Positions 9,126 through 18,015 of a stretch of 64,000 nucleotides of DNA are shown here, piece by piece. The DNA lies in contig JAOASD010000004.1 of NCBI GenBank assembly GCA_025210265.1, positions 372,001 through 436,000 of the forward strand, given 5' to 3'. The stretch's first letter is position 1. The number at the start of each line of letters is the position of its first letter. Below the pieces are notes generated by a model that worked only from the letters and a program-made list of their open reading frames with translations, had not been told where the DNA came from and did not search any database. This stretch comes from Pelagimonas sp. (GTDB taxonomy: Bacteria > Pseudomonadota > Alphaproteobacteria > Rhodobacterales > Rhodobacteraceae). A program made the position numbers and the translations under genes.

Positions 9126-10522
9126 AGCGCGTTATCTCTCCGAATGATCGGGCTTAGCGCGCTGATCTCTCGCAGCTTGGCGCGCACGGCCCAGTCCGAG
9201 CCAAACCCGTATCGCGCCCAGCCCAGACTGTCCAGCCGGACCTCGCGCGCCTCAGTGACGCGGCCCGCCAGATCCAAAGCCTCGGCCCGCAGCATCATCA
9301 GCGTCGCCAGCAGGGCGGCGTTTTCATGGCGCGCGGCAGTGTCCAGATGAGGGGTGACGAGATACAGCGCGTCATTGGCGCGGCCCTCGGCAATCGCATA
9401 GGCGGCCAGCTGGCTGGACACATAGGCGCGGTGCAGCGCAGTGTCCGGCGCTTGGCCGAAATACCGCTGTGCGAGCACAAAATGGTCCTGTGCGGCCCCC
9501 GGATCCATGGATTGCAGCAGGCGACCCATGGCATAATGCGAAAATCCGCGACGGTGGTCGCTCCACCCCATTGCGGTGGCGACCTGCAGGGCCTCGGTCG
9601 CGGCTTTGCGCCGCTCAGAGGATCCTGCGCCGGGGCCAAGCGCGGTTTGCACGGCGTCAATCCAGACGCGCGGCGTGCGCGACAGGCGGCGTGGGCCGAT
9701 GCCCTGACCGCGCGGATTGATGCGCGCCAGAATCGCGGGCAGGCGATTTGCCACCTCGGTCCGGCTCATCCCGTTGCGCAGGCTCGGATCGTAATAGGCG
9801 CGCAGGATGGTCATGTCATGGCCGGTCAGAACCGTATGCACATTGTCGTCATTGAACACGCTGTCGGGCAGGCGATAGAGGTCATTCAACGGGCCGATGG
9901 CCTGTGCCAGCTCTTCATGCAGGCAATCACGGGATTCCTGGGGGCTGGCGTCATTGGGCAGGAAGATCGCCAGACGTTCACGCCGCTCCAGCCGGGACCA
10001 GCTGACCCGAGCCGAGCGCCGGTTGGCGGCATATTCCTGCAGGCTGCTGACATTTGGCACCACGAAACAGGCGGCCTGCGGCAGGTATTTGCGAATTTCA
10101 GCGCGGGTGACGGCCTGAATGGTGATCTGCGCGCTGGTGGCACCGGGTGCGACCATGGCAATGTCAATTCCGGCCTCTGTGCGCAGCCGGTGCAGCAGGC
10201 GGTTCAGATCTGACCCCAGCGTCGGCGGCGGAGCCCCGGTAACACCGACGCGGATCGGACCTTCGAACCGGGTGAAACGCTGTAGACCACGACCCGATTC
10301 CAACGAAAAGGCGAGATCCAGAAAATCGCGCGCCATATCTGAATTTGACGCCACCGGAGCCTGCGGGCGCGGCACCGTAAAGGCGCGCATCGGCGGCAGG
10401 GTGCTGTCCGTCAGCGCAGCTGAGGCCGCCGCGCGGGTCGGGGTGTCATTCGGGGCGACCGGCATACAGGCGCCCAGCATCAGATAGAAGGGGATCAGGA
10501 ACCGACGGGCTGCGCGCATCAC
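9122..10522 (-). CDS. DUF2927 lipoprotein
   Basis: A 466-residue envelope lipoprotein with signal peptide and lipobox LGAC (Cys19). The middle has the DUF2927 signature CLHEELAQAIGPLNDLYRLP with SVFNDDN, which resembles a metallopeptidase-like fold in having a conserved HEE triplet. The C-terminal third is helical and TPR-like. Family members in Rhodobacterales have no assigned activity that I know of. The ATG overlaps the stop of the acetyltransferase upstream by four bases, and its own stop overlaps the next start, giving a tightly coupled three-gene operon. Confidence 0.8.
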   Translation of the reverse strand: MMRAARRFLIPFYLMLGACMPVAPNDTPTRAAASAALTDSTLPPMRAFTVPRPQAPVASNSDMARDFLDLAFSLESGRGLQRFTRFEGPIRVGVTGAPPPTLGSDLNRLLHRLRTEAGIDIAMVAPGATSAQITIQAVTRAEIRKYLPQAACFVVPNVSSLQEYAANRRSARVSWSRLERRERLAIFLPNDASPQESRDCLHEELAQAIGPLNDLYRLPDSVFNDDNVHTVLTGHDMTILRAYYDPSLRNGMSRTEVANRLPAILARINPRGQGIGPRRLSRTPRVWIDAVQTALGPGAGSSERRKAATEALQVATAMGWSDHRRGFSHYAMGRLLQSMDPGAAQDHFVLAQRYFGQAPDTALHRAYVSSQLAAYAIAEGRANDALYLVTPHLDTAARHENAALLATLMMLRAEALDLAGRVTEAREVRLDSLGWARYGFGSDWAVRAKLREISALSPIIRRDNAL

Positions 10523-10974
10523 GACCTCTGATACTTGATGAAGGGGGTGGCGCTGCCGATACGGTCATACAGCTGGCGGGCGGTGTGGTTGAAATCCTGT
10601 GTCAGCCAGTACACCGAGGGCGCGCCATAGGCGTCCGCAGCGGCATAAACTGCCTCGATCAAGGCGCGGCCAACACCGGCCCCGCGCGCCTCAGGCGCGG
10701 TGTATAGATCCTGCAGATAGCAGACCTCTTCGATTTTCCAGCCATGGCGATGGAACAGGTAATGGGTCAGGCCCACGGGTTGACCGTCCCGTTCCGCAAT
10801 CAAGCCATTGAAATCGCGTTCATCTTTGCCCAGCAGGCGGGCAAAGGTCGAGGCGTAGACCGCTTCGGGCACAGAAGTTTCATAGAAATCCAGATAGGAT
10901 TTCCACAGATCGCGCCACATCACTTCGTCCTCGGCACGCAGGGCGCGCACGATGACCGTATTCTTTGGGGACAC
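10519..10974 (-). CDS. GNAT family N-acetyltransferase
   Basis: A 151-residue single-domain GNAT enzyme that would transfer an acetyl group from acetyl-CoA to an amine. The acetyl-CoA pyrophosphate motif reads APEARGAGVGRALIEAVY at about residues 93-110, and the C-terminal DFNHTARQLYDRIG matches the motif B region. The only start in frame near the N-terminus is a GTG at 10974 with a weak ribosome site. It is the first gene of the operon with the DUF2927 lipoprotein. The substrate cannot be read from the sequence. Confidence 0.85.
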   Translation of the reverse strand: MSPKNTVIVRALRAEDEVMWRDLWKSYLDFYETSVPEAVYASTFARLLGKDERDFNGLIAERDGQPVGLTHYLFHRHGWKIEEVCYLQDLYTAPEARGAGVGRALIEAVYAAADAYGAPSVYWLTQDFNHTARQLYDRIGSATPFIKYQRS

Positions 10975-11321
10975 TTTAGAAGCCTGCCTGCTTGTTGTTA
11001 CGGACTTTTTTAGATGTCCGATGTTTTTCTGTCCTCTGTGCGGTCACTATAGGGCAAAAGCGGGATTTGTGGACAGGAACCTGCCCCCAAAGCGAAAAAA
11101 TCTGTGCCCAGATCAGGGTGCAGCTAAAAAGTTAATATTTTCGGTATTTTATATGATGCAAGGCGGCAACAGCCCCGACAGGCGGTGCCGGGTTGTTTAT
11201 GGCAGGAATGGGGCAGAGCAGGGGCGCAAACGCAAAGCGCGGCCCGTGCTCTGGGCCGCGCTTGTGGCAATGTGCTAAGATTTGGATGTTCAGATTTGGA
11301 TGTTCAGATTGGGCGGGGGGC
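10975..11321. other. Intergenic region with promoter-like AT run, hairpin and short tandem repeat
   Basis: No gene is seen. An AT-rich run at about 11105-11160 is a plausible promoter area for the acetyltransferase operon. A perfect 11-bp inverted repeat (AAGCGCGGCCC, 11235-11263, seven-base loop) lies downstream of the MoxR gene and may end its transcript, although it lacks a T run. Between the hairpin and the MoxR stop is a 14-bp unit, AGATTTGGATGTTC, repeated exactly twice (11278-11305). Confidence 0.5.
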
Positions 11322-12164
11322 TTAGCGTTGGCCGCGCCGCGCCATAAAGGCGAGCCGTTCGAACAGATGCACATCCTGTTCGTTTTTCAAAAGGGCACCG
11401 TGCAATTTGGGCAGGGCATCGGCACCGTCGCGTTTCAGATCGTCTGCGGTCAGATCCTCGGCCAGCAGCAGCTTCAGCCAGTCCAGCACTTCGGAGGTCG
11501 AGGGTTTCTTTTTCAGGCCAGGCTGTTCGCGCAGCTCGTAGAACTGAGTCAGCGCGGTGGTCAGCAGGCTTTCCTTGATGCCGGGATGGTGCACTTCGAC
11601 GATGCGGCGCAGGGTCTCGGGCTCGGGGAATTTGATGTAGTGAAAGAAGCAGCGGCGCAAAAACGCGTCGGGCAGTTCTTTTTCATTGTTAGAGGTGATG
11701 ATGACGATGGGGCGGTTCACCGCGCGGATCGTTTCACCGGTCTCGTAGACGTGAAACTCCATCTTATCAAGTTCTTGCAGCAGGTCGTTGGGAAATTCGA
11801 TATCGGCCTTGTCGACCTCGTCGATCAGCAGGACCACCTTTTCCCCGGCCTCGAATGCCTGCCAGAGCTTGCCCTTGCGGATATAGTTTTTCACGTCATT
11901 GACGCGTTCGTCCCCCAGCTGGCTGTCGCGCAGGCGGGACACGGCATCATATTCATACAGGCCCTGCTGTGCCTTGGTCGTGGATTTCACGTTCCATTCG
12001 ATCATCGGCAGGCCGAGGCTAGAGGCAACCTGACGCGCCAGTTCGGTTTTGCCTGTGCCGGGCTCGCCTTTGACCAGCAGCGGGCGTTCCAGCGTGATGG
12101 CGGCGTTGACCGCGACGGTCAGGTCATCGGTGGCGACATAGCTTTCGGTGCCATCAAAACGCAT
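11322..12164 (-). CDS. MoxR-family AAA+ ATPase, CoxD-like
   Basis: A 280-residue AAA+ ATPase. Walker A is GEPGTGKTE at about residues 32-40, Walker B VVLLIDEVDKAD near 108-119, and sensor 1 ITSNNEKELP follows. It belongs to the MoxR class that pairs with VWA proteins such as the one at 7683-8864 to remodel or load metal sites of partner enzymes. ATG 12164 (MRFDGTESY) was chosen because AGAGGAT precedes it and the longer upstream frame has non-protein-like composition. The closest relatives by memory are CoxD proteins of molybdenum CO dehydrogenase clusters. Confidence 0.88.
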   Translation of the reverse strand: MRFDGTESYVATDDLTVAVNAAITLERPLLVKGEPGTGKTELARQVASSLGLPMIEWNVKSTTKAQQGLYEYDAVSRLRDSQLGDERVNDVKNYIRKGKLWQAFEAGEKVVLLIDEVDKADIEFPNDLLQELDKMEFHVYETGETIRAVNRPIVIITSNNEKELPDAFLRRCFFHYIKFPEPETLRRIVEVHHPGIKESLLTTALTQFYELREQPGLKKKPSTSEVLDWLKLLLAEDLTADDLKRDGADALPKLHGALLKNEQDVHLFERLAFMARRGQR

Positions 12165-12339
12165 GGGCGGGATCCTCTGAAACTGGGCGGCCCGGACTGG
12201 GCGGCAGGGTCGCAGGATGGGTAAAGGTGTGCCACATGTTTTGCAAGACAACGGCCGCGTGCGGCCGCAGGGACGTCGCGGCGTGGGGCACTGGGGGCGG
12301 GGTTTTCCGCATGAGACCCCGATGCCAGACGCCTTGAGC

Positions 12340-13188
12340 CTAGCGAATTTCGTGGCGCGAGCGGCCATAGGGCAGGGTGATGACCCCACCGCGGCACTGC
12401 CGGGCGTCGTCTTTTGCCAGGAACAGATGGCCGGCATTGGCTGTCAGCTCGGCCTCTCCTCCCGGTGGCAGTGCCAGCATTTCCTGCGGATGGCCCGCAC
12501 CGTCCAGCCAGAACAGCGTCACTGCCTGCCCCGACAGGTTCACAAAGCTGGCCTCGCCCCAATCGGTGCTGTGTGGTGAGGCCATAGCGCCCAGCACAGG
12601 GCAGGCGCGCCCCATATGCAGGCGGGCCTCCTGCGTCAGCAGCGGGGCTTGTCCGGCAGGTGAGGGCGCTGGCGGCGCTGCGGTCGTGCTGCGGGGGGCG
12701 GATCTGTGTGTTTGTCCCTGAGCATCATCGCATTGGGTGACTTTTTGGATCGCGGCGGCGCTGCCCTGCAGCCCGTGTTGGCTGTGCAGAGTGCCCAGTT
12801 GCAGCTGCATATCCTGCCCCTGTGCCAGAGCCTGAACAACGGAATGGGCGAGCGGCAGCTGTGCCTCGCCTGCGCGAATCTGGCCACGCAGATCGGCGCT
12901 GCCCGTGTCCACGCGCAGTACCAGATGAATGGGGGTGCCATCTGCACCGGCGGCACCGATCAGCAAGGCCCAGCTGCCATGCTGACGCGCCAGGCCAAAA
13001 TCGCGGGCGGCCCCGGCCCGCCGCATCACGCACCCTTTGTGGTCCCCGGCGCTGCGCAGGGCGTGAACCTCCCAGCCCTGAATGCGGGCATAGGCGTGCC
13101 TCTCCAGCGCCCAAAGGGGGCTGGCAAACAGCCCTGTCAGCAGCATCAGCACGGACAGAGCGCAGCGAATCCAGTGGGGCAGGGGCAT
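12340..13188 (-). CDS. Exported protein with VHL-like beta domain
   Basis: A 282-residue protein with a signal peptide (about residues 1-27, ending SPLWA). The middle domain looks like a bacterial periplasmic beta-rich module with two cysteines, followed by a Pro/Ala-rich linker (about 160-180). The last 70 residues match the beta domain of the von Hippel-Lindau protein: EASFVNLSGQAVTLFWLDG, then LPPGGEAELTANAGHLFL, including the W-L-D, L-PPG and GH positions of human pVHL. Here the domain would act as a small beta-sandwich in the periplasm, possibly binding hydroxylated or proline-containing ligands, but this is inference. It is transcribed towards MoxR from its own upstream region. Confidence 0.7.
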   Translation of the reverse strand: MPLPHWIRCALSVLMLLTGLFASPLWALERHAYARIQGWEVHALRSAGDHKGCVMRRAGAARDFGLARQHGSWALLIGAAGADGTPIHLVLRVDTGSADLRGQIRAGEAQLPLAHSVVQALAQGQDMQLQLGTLHSQHGLQGSAAAIQKVTQCDDAQGQTHRSAPRSTTAAPPAPSPAGQAPLLTQEARLHMGRACPVLGAMASPHSTDWGEASFVNLSGQAVTLFWLDGAGHPQEMLALPPGGEAELTANAGHLFLAKDDARQCRGGVITLPYGRSRHEIR

Positions 13189-13468
13189 GGCAGGTCTTTC
13201 ACAAACAGCGGAGCGCGAGGTCGTTTTGCGGGATCAAAGCGCAAAAACCTCAAGAAACTGCTTCCAATTTGGGCAATTCGGCGTGTTTTTCGCACTCACT
13301 TACGTAAGGTCAACTTGATGTGGCCCCCAGCCCCCCGCCGAATAGGCTGTCGCAGCCGGGGATATCTGCGTGACAACCTCTTTGGGTTGCGGTAAGCCCT
13401 GCGCCAGAGGTGCCTGATATCTGGGGAAATTTGTTATGGCGGATATTGGCAATGACGAGGGAGCGAAG

Positions 13469-13891
13469 ATGAAAGCGGAAAGTTTTCTTCCCGATGACTA
13501 TCGTCCGGCCGAAGATGAACCATTCATGAATGATCGCCAGCTGGAATATTTCCGGCGCAAACTGCTGAACTGGAAGCAAGAGCTTCTGGCGGATAGCAGG
13601 GACACGATCGAAACCTTGCAGGAAGGCACGCGGAACATTCCCGATGTGGCCGACCGTGCCAGCGAAGAAACCGACCGTGCGCTGGAACTGCGCACACGGG
13701 ATCGCCAGCGCAAGCTCGTGTCCAAGATCGACTCGGCCCTGCGCCGCATCGACGAAGGCGAATATGGGTATTGTGACGTGACCGGCGAGCCGATCAGCCT
13801 GAAACGGCTGGATGCCCGCCCGATCGCCACCATGAGCCTGGAAGCACAAGAGCGCCACGAGCGCCGCGAAAAGGTGCATCGGGACGATTGA
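13469..13891 (+). CDS. dksA: DksA/TraR-family RNA polymerase-binding regulator, single-cysteine type
   Basis: A 140-residue protein of the DksA class, which binds the RNA polymerase secondary channel with ppGpp. It has the N-terminal segment YRPAEDEPFMNDRQLEYFR, the coiled coil with the acidic tip NIPDVADRASEETDRA, and a C-terminal zinc-finger remnant. Only one of the four zinc cysteines survives (YGYCDVTGEPISLKRLDARP), as in zinc-independent DksA variants and in the Rhodobacter protein as I recall it. The start at 13469 follows GAGGGAG and matches the family; a longer start at 13436 is possible. Confidence 0.88.
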   Translation: MKAESFLPDDYRPAEDEPFMNDRQLEYFRRKLLNWKQELLADSRDTIETLQEGTRNIPDVADRASEETDRALELRTRDRQRKLVSKIDSALRRIDEGEYGYCDVTGEPISLKRLDARPIATMSLEAQERHERREKVHRDD

Positions 13892-13937
13892 CCCATTTCT
13901 GCCGGGATCTGACCCCGGCGGACCATGATGAAACAAG

Positions 13938-13968
13938 ATGCGCCGGGGCTTTGGTTCCGGCGCATTTC
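13938..13968 (+). terminator. Terminator after dksA
   Basis: ATGCGCCGG pairs with CCGGCGCAT around a ten-base loop and is followed by a short T stretch, 46 bases after the dksA stop. Confidence 0.65.
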
Positions 13969-14046
13969 TGTTCAGGACAGACGGTGGGGCAGACGGCCGG
14001 GCAAAGCCTGCGCATCTGACCATTCACAGCGGAGAACGGCACCAAA

Positions 14047-15231
14047 ATGAGCCTGCAGGGCAAAGGCATCACCATTCTGGGCGGCGGCATTGGCGGGCTT
14101 GCCGCGGCGCTGGCATTGCGCGCGCGCGGGGCCAGTGTCCGGGTTCTGGAACAGGCCGAAGCGATCCGCGAGGTCGGTGCCGGCATTCAGATCAGCCCCA
14201 ACGGGCTGCGCGTGATCGAAGCCCTGGGACTGGGGGCAGAGTTCCGCGCCCTGTCGGTGGCCGGTCAGGCGGTCAGCCTGCGCGATTACGCCCGTGGGCG
14301 CGAAGTGCTGCGGCTGGATCTGACGCGGCTGGCCTCGGGACAGGAATATCGCTTTGTGCATCGGGCGGATCTGATTGATCTGCTGGCCGGGGCCGCGCGC
14401 GCCGCCGGGGTGCGGATCCGCCTGCTGCAAAAGGCGCAGAGCGTCACCCCGGCCAGTGCCTCGCAGCCGGAGGCGGAAATCCAGCTGGCCAATGGCGATC
14501 TGGTCCGCGACGCTCTGGTGATCGGTGCGGATGGGCTGCATTCCGTATTGCGCCCGGTCCTGAATGCTGCGCGCCCCCCGTTTTTCACCGGGCAGGTGGC
14601 CTGGCGTGCGGTGGTGCCCAATACGGTCGGCCACCCGGATGCGGCCCATGTGCATATGGGGCCGGGCTGCCATCTGGTCAGCTATCCTTTGCGGGGCGGG
14701 GCTTTTGTCAATCTGGTCGCTGTGCAGGAACGCTCTGACTGGGCCGTGGAAGGCTGGAGCCACAGCGACGCGCCGGACAATCTGCGTGCGGCGTTTGCAG
14801 GCTTTGGTGGTTCTGTGCCCGAGATGCTGAACGCGGTTCAGGCGCCGGGGCTGTGGGGGTTGTTCCGGCATGAGGTCGCGCAGCACTGGCATGGGCCGGG
14901 TGTCGCGCTGCTGGGGGATGCGGCCCATCCCACCCTGCCATTTCTGGCGCAGGGGGCCAATATGGCCCTGGAAGACGCCTGGGTTCTGGCCGCTGAACTG
15001 GACAAGACCCCGGATCAGGATCAGGCGCTGACCGCCTATCAGGCTCGTCGCCGCCCGCGTGTCAGCCGCGCCATTGCCACCGCCAATGGCAATGCCTGGA
15101 AATACCATCTGCGCAATCCGCTGATCCGGGGTGTGGCCCATACGGGTCTGTCTTTGGTTGGCCGCTTTGCGCCAGACCGGATGCTGCACCAGTTCGACTG
15201 GCTCTATGATCACGATGTGACCCAGGGCTGA
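14047..15231 (+). CDS. FAD-dependent monooxygenase, salicylate hydroxylase-like
   Basis: A 394-residue class A flavoprotein hydroxylase. It has the N-terminal dinucleotide motif GGGIGG (residues 12-17), the DG motif ALVIGADGLHSVLR near 155-168, and the GD motif LLGDAAHPTLPFLAQG near 288-303. Such enzymes use NAD(P)H and oxygen to hydroxylate aromatic acids such as salicylate or 3-hydroxybenzoate; the exact substrate is not readable. A GGAGA site precedes the ATG. No ring-cleavage genes lie beside it, so it may serve another ring substrate. It precedes xdhC on the same strand with a 93-base gap. Confidence 0.85.
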   Translation: MSLQGKGITILGGGIGGLAAALALRARGASVRVLEQAEAIREVGAGIQISPNGLRVIEALGLGAEFRALSVAGQAVSLRDYARGREVLRLDLTRLASGQEYRFVHRADLIDLLAGAARAAGVRIRLLQKAQSVTPASASQPEAEIQLANGDLVRDALVIGADGLHSVLRPVLNAARPPFFTGQVAWRAVVPNTVGHPDAAHVHMGPGCHLVSYPLRGGAFVNLVAVQERSDWAVEGWSHSDAPDNLRAAFAGFGGSVPEMLNAVQAPGLWGLFRHEVAQHWHGPGVALLGDAAHPTLPFLAQGANMALEDAWVLAAELDKTPDQDQALTAYQARRRPRVSRAIATANGNAWKYHLRNPLIRGVAHTGLSLVGRFAPDRMLHQFDWLYDHDVTQG

Positions 15232-15324
15232 GCGATCCCCGCTGACACACACGACTTTGGCAGGGGGAGACAGCGGCGCGGGGCGTGCTACTCTGGCCCC
15301 ATCCCGCTGCAAAAGGAGCGCCCG

Positions 15325-16290
15325 ATGGACCCGATGAATGCGATTCCCGAAACCGCGCTGGCCTGGCATCGTGCCGGGCGCGGGGCGGCTTTGGCCACGG
15401 TGACGGGCACATGGGGATCGGCACCGCGCCGGGTGGGCAGCCAGCTGGCCATTTCCGGCGATGGCGACATCATGGGGTCGGTCTCGGGCGGCTGTGTCGA
15501 AGGCGCAGTGATCACCGAGGCGCTGGAGGCATTGGAAGACGGCCAGCCCCGGCAGCTGGAATTTGGCGTGTCCGATGATGATGCCTTTGCCGTGGGTCTG
15601 GCCTGTGGCGGCACCATCACCGTGCTGGTCGAACCTATTGGCCCGGTGCTGACCGAAACCTTGCTGGATCAGCTGTGCACCGCCCGCGCGGCGCGCCAGC
15701 CTGTTGCCTATGTCGCTGATTTGAATAACCATTCCAGGCAGGTTGTTGCGGATGGATTTGCGGATCGGTTCCGCATGGATCGTTCGGGGTTTGAAGAGGA
15801 CGGGCGCTTTGTTGCCATTCACAACCCGCCTTTGCGGCTGTTGGTTGTGGGGGCGGTGCATATTGCGCAGGCGCTGCTGCCCATGGCGCGGATTGCGGGG
15901 TATGATCCTGTGGTGATCGACCCGCGTGAAGCCTTTGCCTCGCACGTGCGCTTCCCGGATACTGCGCTGTCCCATGACTGGCCGGATGAGGCGGTCACGG
16001 CGCTGGGGCTCGACAGTCGCACGGCATTGGTGCTGCTGACCCATGACCCGAAACTGGATGATCCCGCGCTGGAACAGGCGCTGCGCTCAGAGTGTTTTTA
16101 CATCGGCGCGCTGGGATCGACCCGGACCCATACCAAGCGGGTTGAGCGCCTGACACAGGCCGGGTTCACCAAAGACGAGATTGCCCGGATCCACGGCCCG
16201 ATCGGGTTGGATATCGGCGCGGCGGGACCGTCGGAAATCGCCGTGTCGATCATCGCGGAAATGACCCGCGTGCTGAGGACAGGCGCATGA
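15325..16290 (+). CDS. XdhC/CoxF-family molybdenum cofactor maturation protein
   Basis: A 321-residue XdhC-type protein. XdhC binds molybdenum cofactor, protects it and supports its sulfuration and insertion into xanthine-dehydrogenase-family enzymes. The N-terminal XdhC/CoxI motif is GSVSGGCVEG (about residues 51-60) with a nearby LACGGTITVLVEP. The C-terminal Rossmann domain begins LRLLVVGAVHIAQALLPMA, and SECFYIGALGSTRTH is present. AAGGAG precedes the ATG. The stop overlaps the start of the next gene as ATGA, so the two are co-translated. Confidence 0.88.
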   Translation: MDPMNAIPETALAWHRAGRGAALATVTGTWGSAPRRVGSQLAISGDGDIMGSVSGGCVEGAVITEALEALEDGQPRQLEFGVSDDDAFAVGLACGGTITVLVEPIGPVLTETLLDQLCTARAARQPVAYVADLNNHSRQVVADGFADRFRMDRSGFEEDGRFVAIHNPPLRLLVVGAVHIAQALLPMARIAGYDPVVIDPREAFASHVRFPDTALSHDWPDEAVTALGLDSRTALVLLTHDPKLDDPALEQALRSECFYIGALGSTRTHTKRVERLTQAGFTKDEIARIHGPIGLDIGAAGPSEIAVSIIAEMTRVLRTGA

Positions 16291-17282
16291 GGTTCGGCCC
16301 AGTCCCGCTGGATCAGGCCGAAGGGCATATTCTGGCCCATTCCATTGCCCTTCCCAAAGGCCGCCTGCGCAAAGGCATGGTGCTGGATGCCCCGGCGCTG
16401 GCTGCGCTGCGCACTGCCGGACAGGATCAGGTCGTTGTGGCGCAGATTGACCCTGACGATCTGCACGAAGACCAGGCCGCCGCGCGCCTTGCCCGTGCGC
16501 TGGTGCCAGATCCTGAACGCGCCGGGCTGGTTCTGGGGCCGGAAACAACCGGGCGTGTGAATATCCACGCGGCCGCTCCTGGTGTGCTGGAAGTTCTGGC
16601 GGACCGCATTCACGCGCTGAACGCCCTGCACCCGATGATCACCGTTGCGACCCTGCCTGAATGGCAACGCTGTGCGGCGCAAAGCCTTGTCGCTACGGTG
16701 AAAATCATTTCTTACGCGGTGCCCGAAGCGGCGCTGGAAACCGCCTGTCTGGCGGGGCAGGCGGCGCTGCGTCTGCGCAAGGTCACGCGCTCCAGTGCCG
16801 ATCTGATCCAGACCCGTGTGGGCGATGGGGAAAAACTGGCTGAAAAAGGTCAACAGGTCACGCAGGCGCGGCTGGACCGGCTGGGCGTTGCCCTTGGCCC
16901 GCCGGTCTTGGTGGATCACGCGGTTGCGCCTCTCGCCGCTGCGATCCGCAGCAGCCAGGCCGAGGCCGTGCTGATTCTCACGGGGTCGGCCACCTCTGAT
17001 ATGGCCGATGTCGCCCCCGAAGCCCTGCGCGCCGCCGGAGGCCGCGTCACCCATTTCGGGATGCCTGTCGACCCCGGTAACCTGTTGTTTTTTGGCGAAC
17101 ATGCAGGCCGCCCGGTGATCGGCCTGCCAGGCTGTGCCCGTGCCCCTGCGCTGAATGGGGCTGATTGGGTTCTGGAACGCCTGCTATGCGATGTGCCTGT
17201 AAGCCCTGCCGATATTGCCGGGATGGGTGTGGGCGGTCTGCTGAAGGAAATCAGCGCCCGAGGTCGCCCGCGCGAGGCCTGA
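16287..17282 (+). CDS. Molybdopterin-binding (MoeA/MoaB-fold) protein
   Basis: A 331-residue protein whose C-terminal half has the MoCF molybdopterin-binding fold: TRSSADLIQTRVGDGEK, then AVLILTGSATSDMADVAPEA and HFGMPVDPGNLLFFGE, ending with VIGLPGCARAPALNGADWVL. In many relatives this region is fused to a MobA/MocA-like nucleotidyltransferase, which is absent here since the protein ends about 40 residues after the molybdopterin domain. It likely works with the XdhC protein to form or hand over the cytidylated cofactor, with the transferase supplied elsewhere. It converges on the methyltransferase gene with an 11-base gap. Confidence 0.8.
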   Translation: MRFGPVPLDQAEGHILAHSIALPKGRLRKGMVLDAPALAALRTAGQDQVVVAQIDPDDLHEDQAAARLARALVPDPERAGLVLGPETTGRVNIHAAAPGVLEVLADRIHALNALHPMITVATLPEWQRCAAQSLVATVKIISYAVPEAALETACLAGQAALRLRKVTRSSADLIQTRVGDGEKLAEKGQQVTQARLDRLGVALGPPVLVDHAVAPLAAAIRSSQAEAVLILTGSATSDMADVAPEALRAAGGRVTHFGMPVDPGNLLFFGEHAGRPVIGLPGCARAPALNGADWVLERLLCDVPVSPADIAGMGVGGLLKEISARGRPREA

Positions 17283-17293
17283 CATCGCAGCCC

Positions 17294-17908
17294 CTAGGCC
17301 GGTTTGTCCGCGATCAGATCAATCAGGGCCGAGCGGCCATGATGACCATCGCCTTCGGACAGGTCTTTTTCATAGGTCGCCAGACGCAGGATCGTCAGAT
17401 CGTCAAACGCATCGCGCAGCAGTTCCGTTGAATAAAGCAGCGCAGGGTTGCCCGGACCGCCGGTTCTGTATGTCAGTTGCTCAGCGGTGTAGCCCGTCAA
17501 CATCAGGCGGCCTCCGGGGGCGAGGGCTTGCTTCATGCCTGCAAAAATCGCATCGCGCAGAGGCGGGGCGGCGAATTGAATGAAACAGGCCACCACCAGA
17601 TCATATTGCTGGGCGCGCCAATCCCAGTTTGCAATGTCGGCCTGTTGCAAATCCACGGTGACACCGGCCTGTTTGGCCAGACGGGCGGCTTTGGCCAGCG
17701 CCTTGGCCGAGCCATCCATCCCGGTCACGGCGCAGCCGCGCGCCTGCGCCATCCAAACGGCGTTGCGGCCTTCGCCTTCGGCAATGGACAGAACCTGCGC
17801 GCCCCGCGGGATCATCCCGGCATTGTCGGTCAGAAAGGCCGTGGGCGTGGTGCCATAGAAAAAATCGTCCCCGTCAAAGCGGGCATCCCAGTCAGCGATT
17901 CCAGACAT
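17294..17908 (-). CDS. Class I SAM-dependent methyltransferase
   Basis: A 204-residue methyltransferase of the Methyltransf_25/TehB-like type. The SAM-binding motif I reads VLSIAEGEGRNAVWMA at about residues 37-52, and motif II acid is in GCAVTGMDGSAKALAKA. The conserved YDLVVACFIQF and LAPGGRLMLTGY segments follow. ATG 17908 follows AAGGAG at ideal spacing, so the longer frame to 18067 is not used. The EGEGRNA form is common in TehB/tellurite-resistance-like proteins, but the substrate is unknown. Confidence 0.82.
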   Translation of the reverse strand: MSGIADWDARFDGDDFFYGTTPTAFLTDNAGMIPRGAQVLSIAEGEGRNAVWMAQARGCAVTGMDGSAKALAKAARLAKQAGVTVDLQQADIANWDWRAQQYDLVVACFIQFAAPPLRDAIFAGMKQALAPGGRLMLTGYTAEQLTYRTGGPGNPALLYSTELLRDAFDDLTILRLATYEKDLSEGDGHHGRSALIDLIADKPA

Positions 17909-18015
17909 GCGCGTACTCCTTTTCGAAATGTCATCACAGCTTGCGCAAAAAGGGCGCTGGCACTGTTTATAGATGGGCGCAGGGGCAGCCTTGGCAAGGG
18001 CCGTTGGCGGCAAAG

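Noticed and set aside
11278-11305. Tandem AGATTTGGATGTTC as a possible CRISPR or iteron
   Set aside because: Only two units without spacers; a simple duplication is enough.
13972-16044. 690-codon minus-strand frame opposite the monooxygenase and xdhC genes
   Set aside because: A high-GC antisense artefact with Arg/Gln/His-rich composition, covering two clear plus-strand genes.
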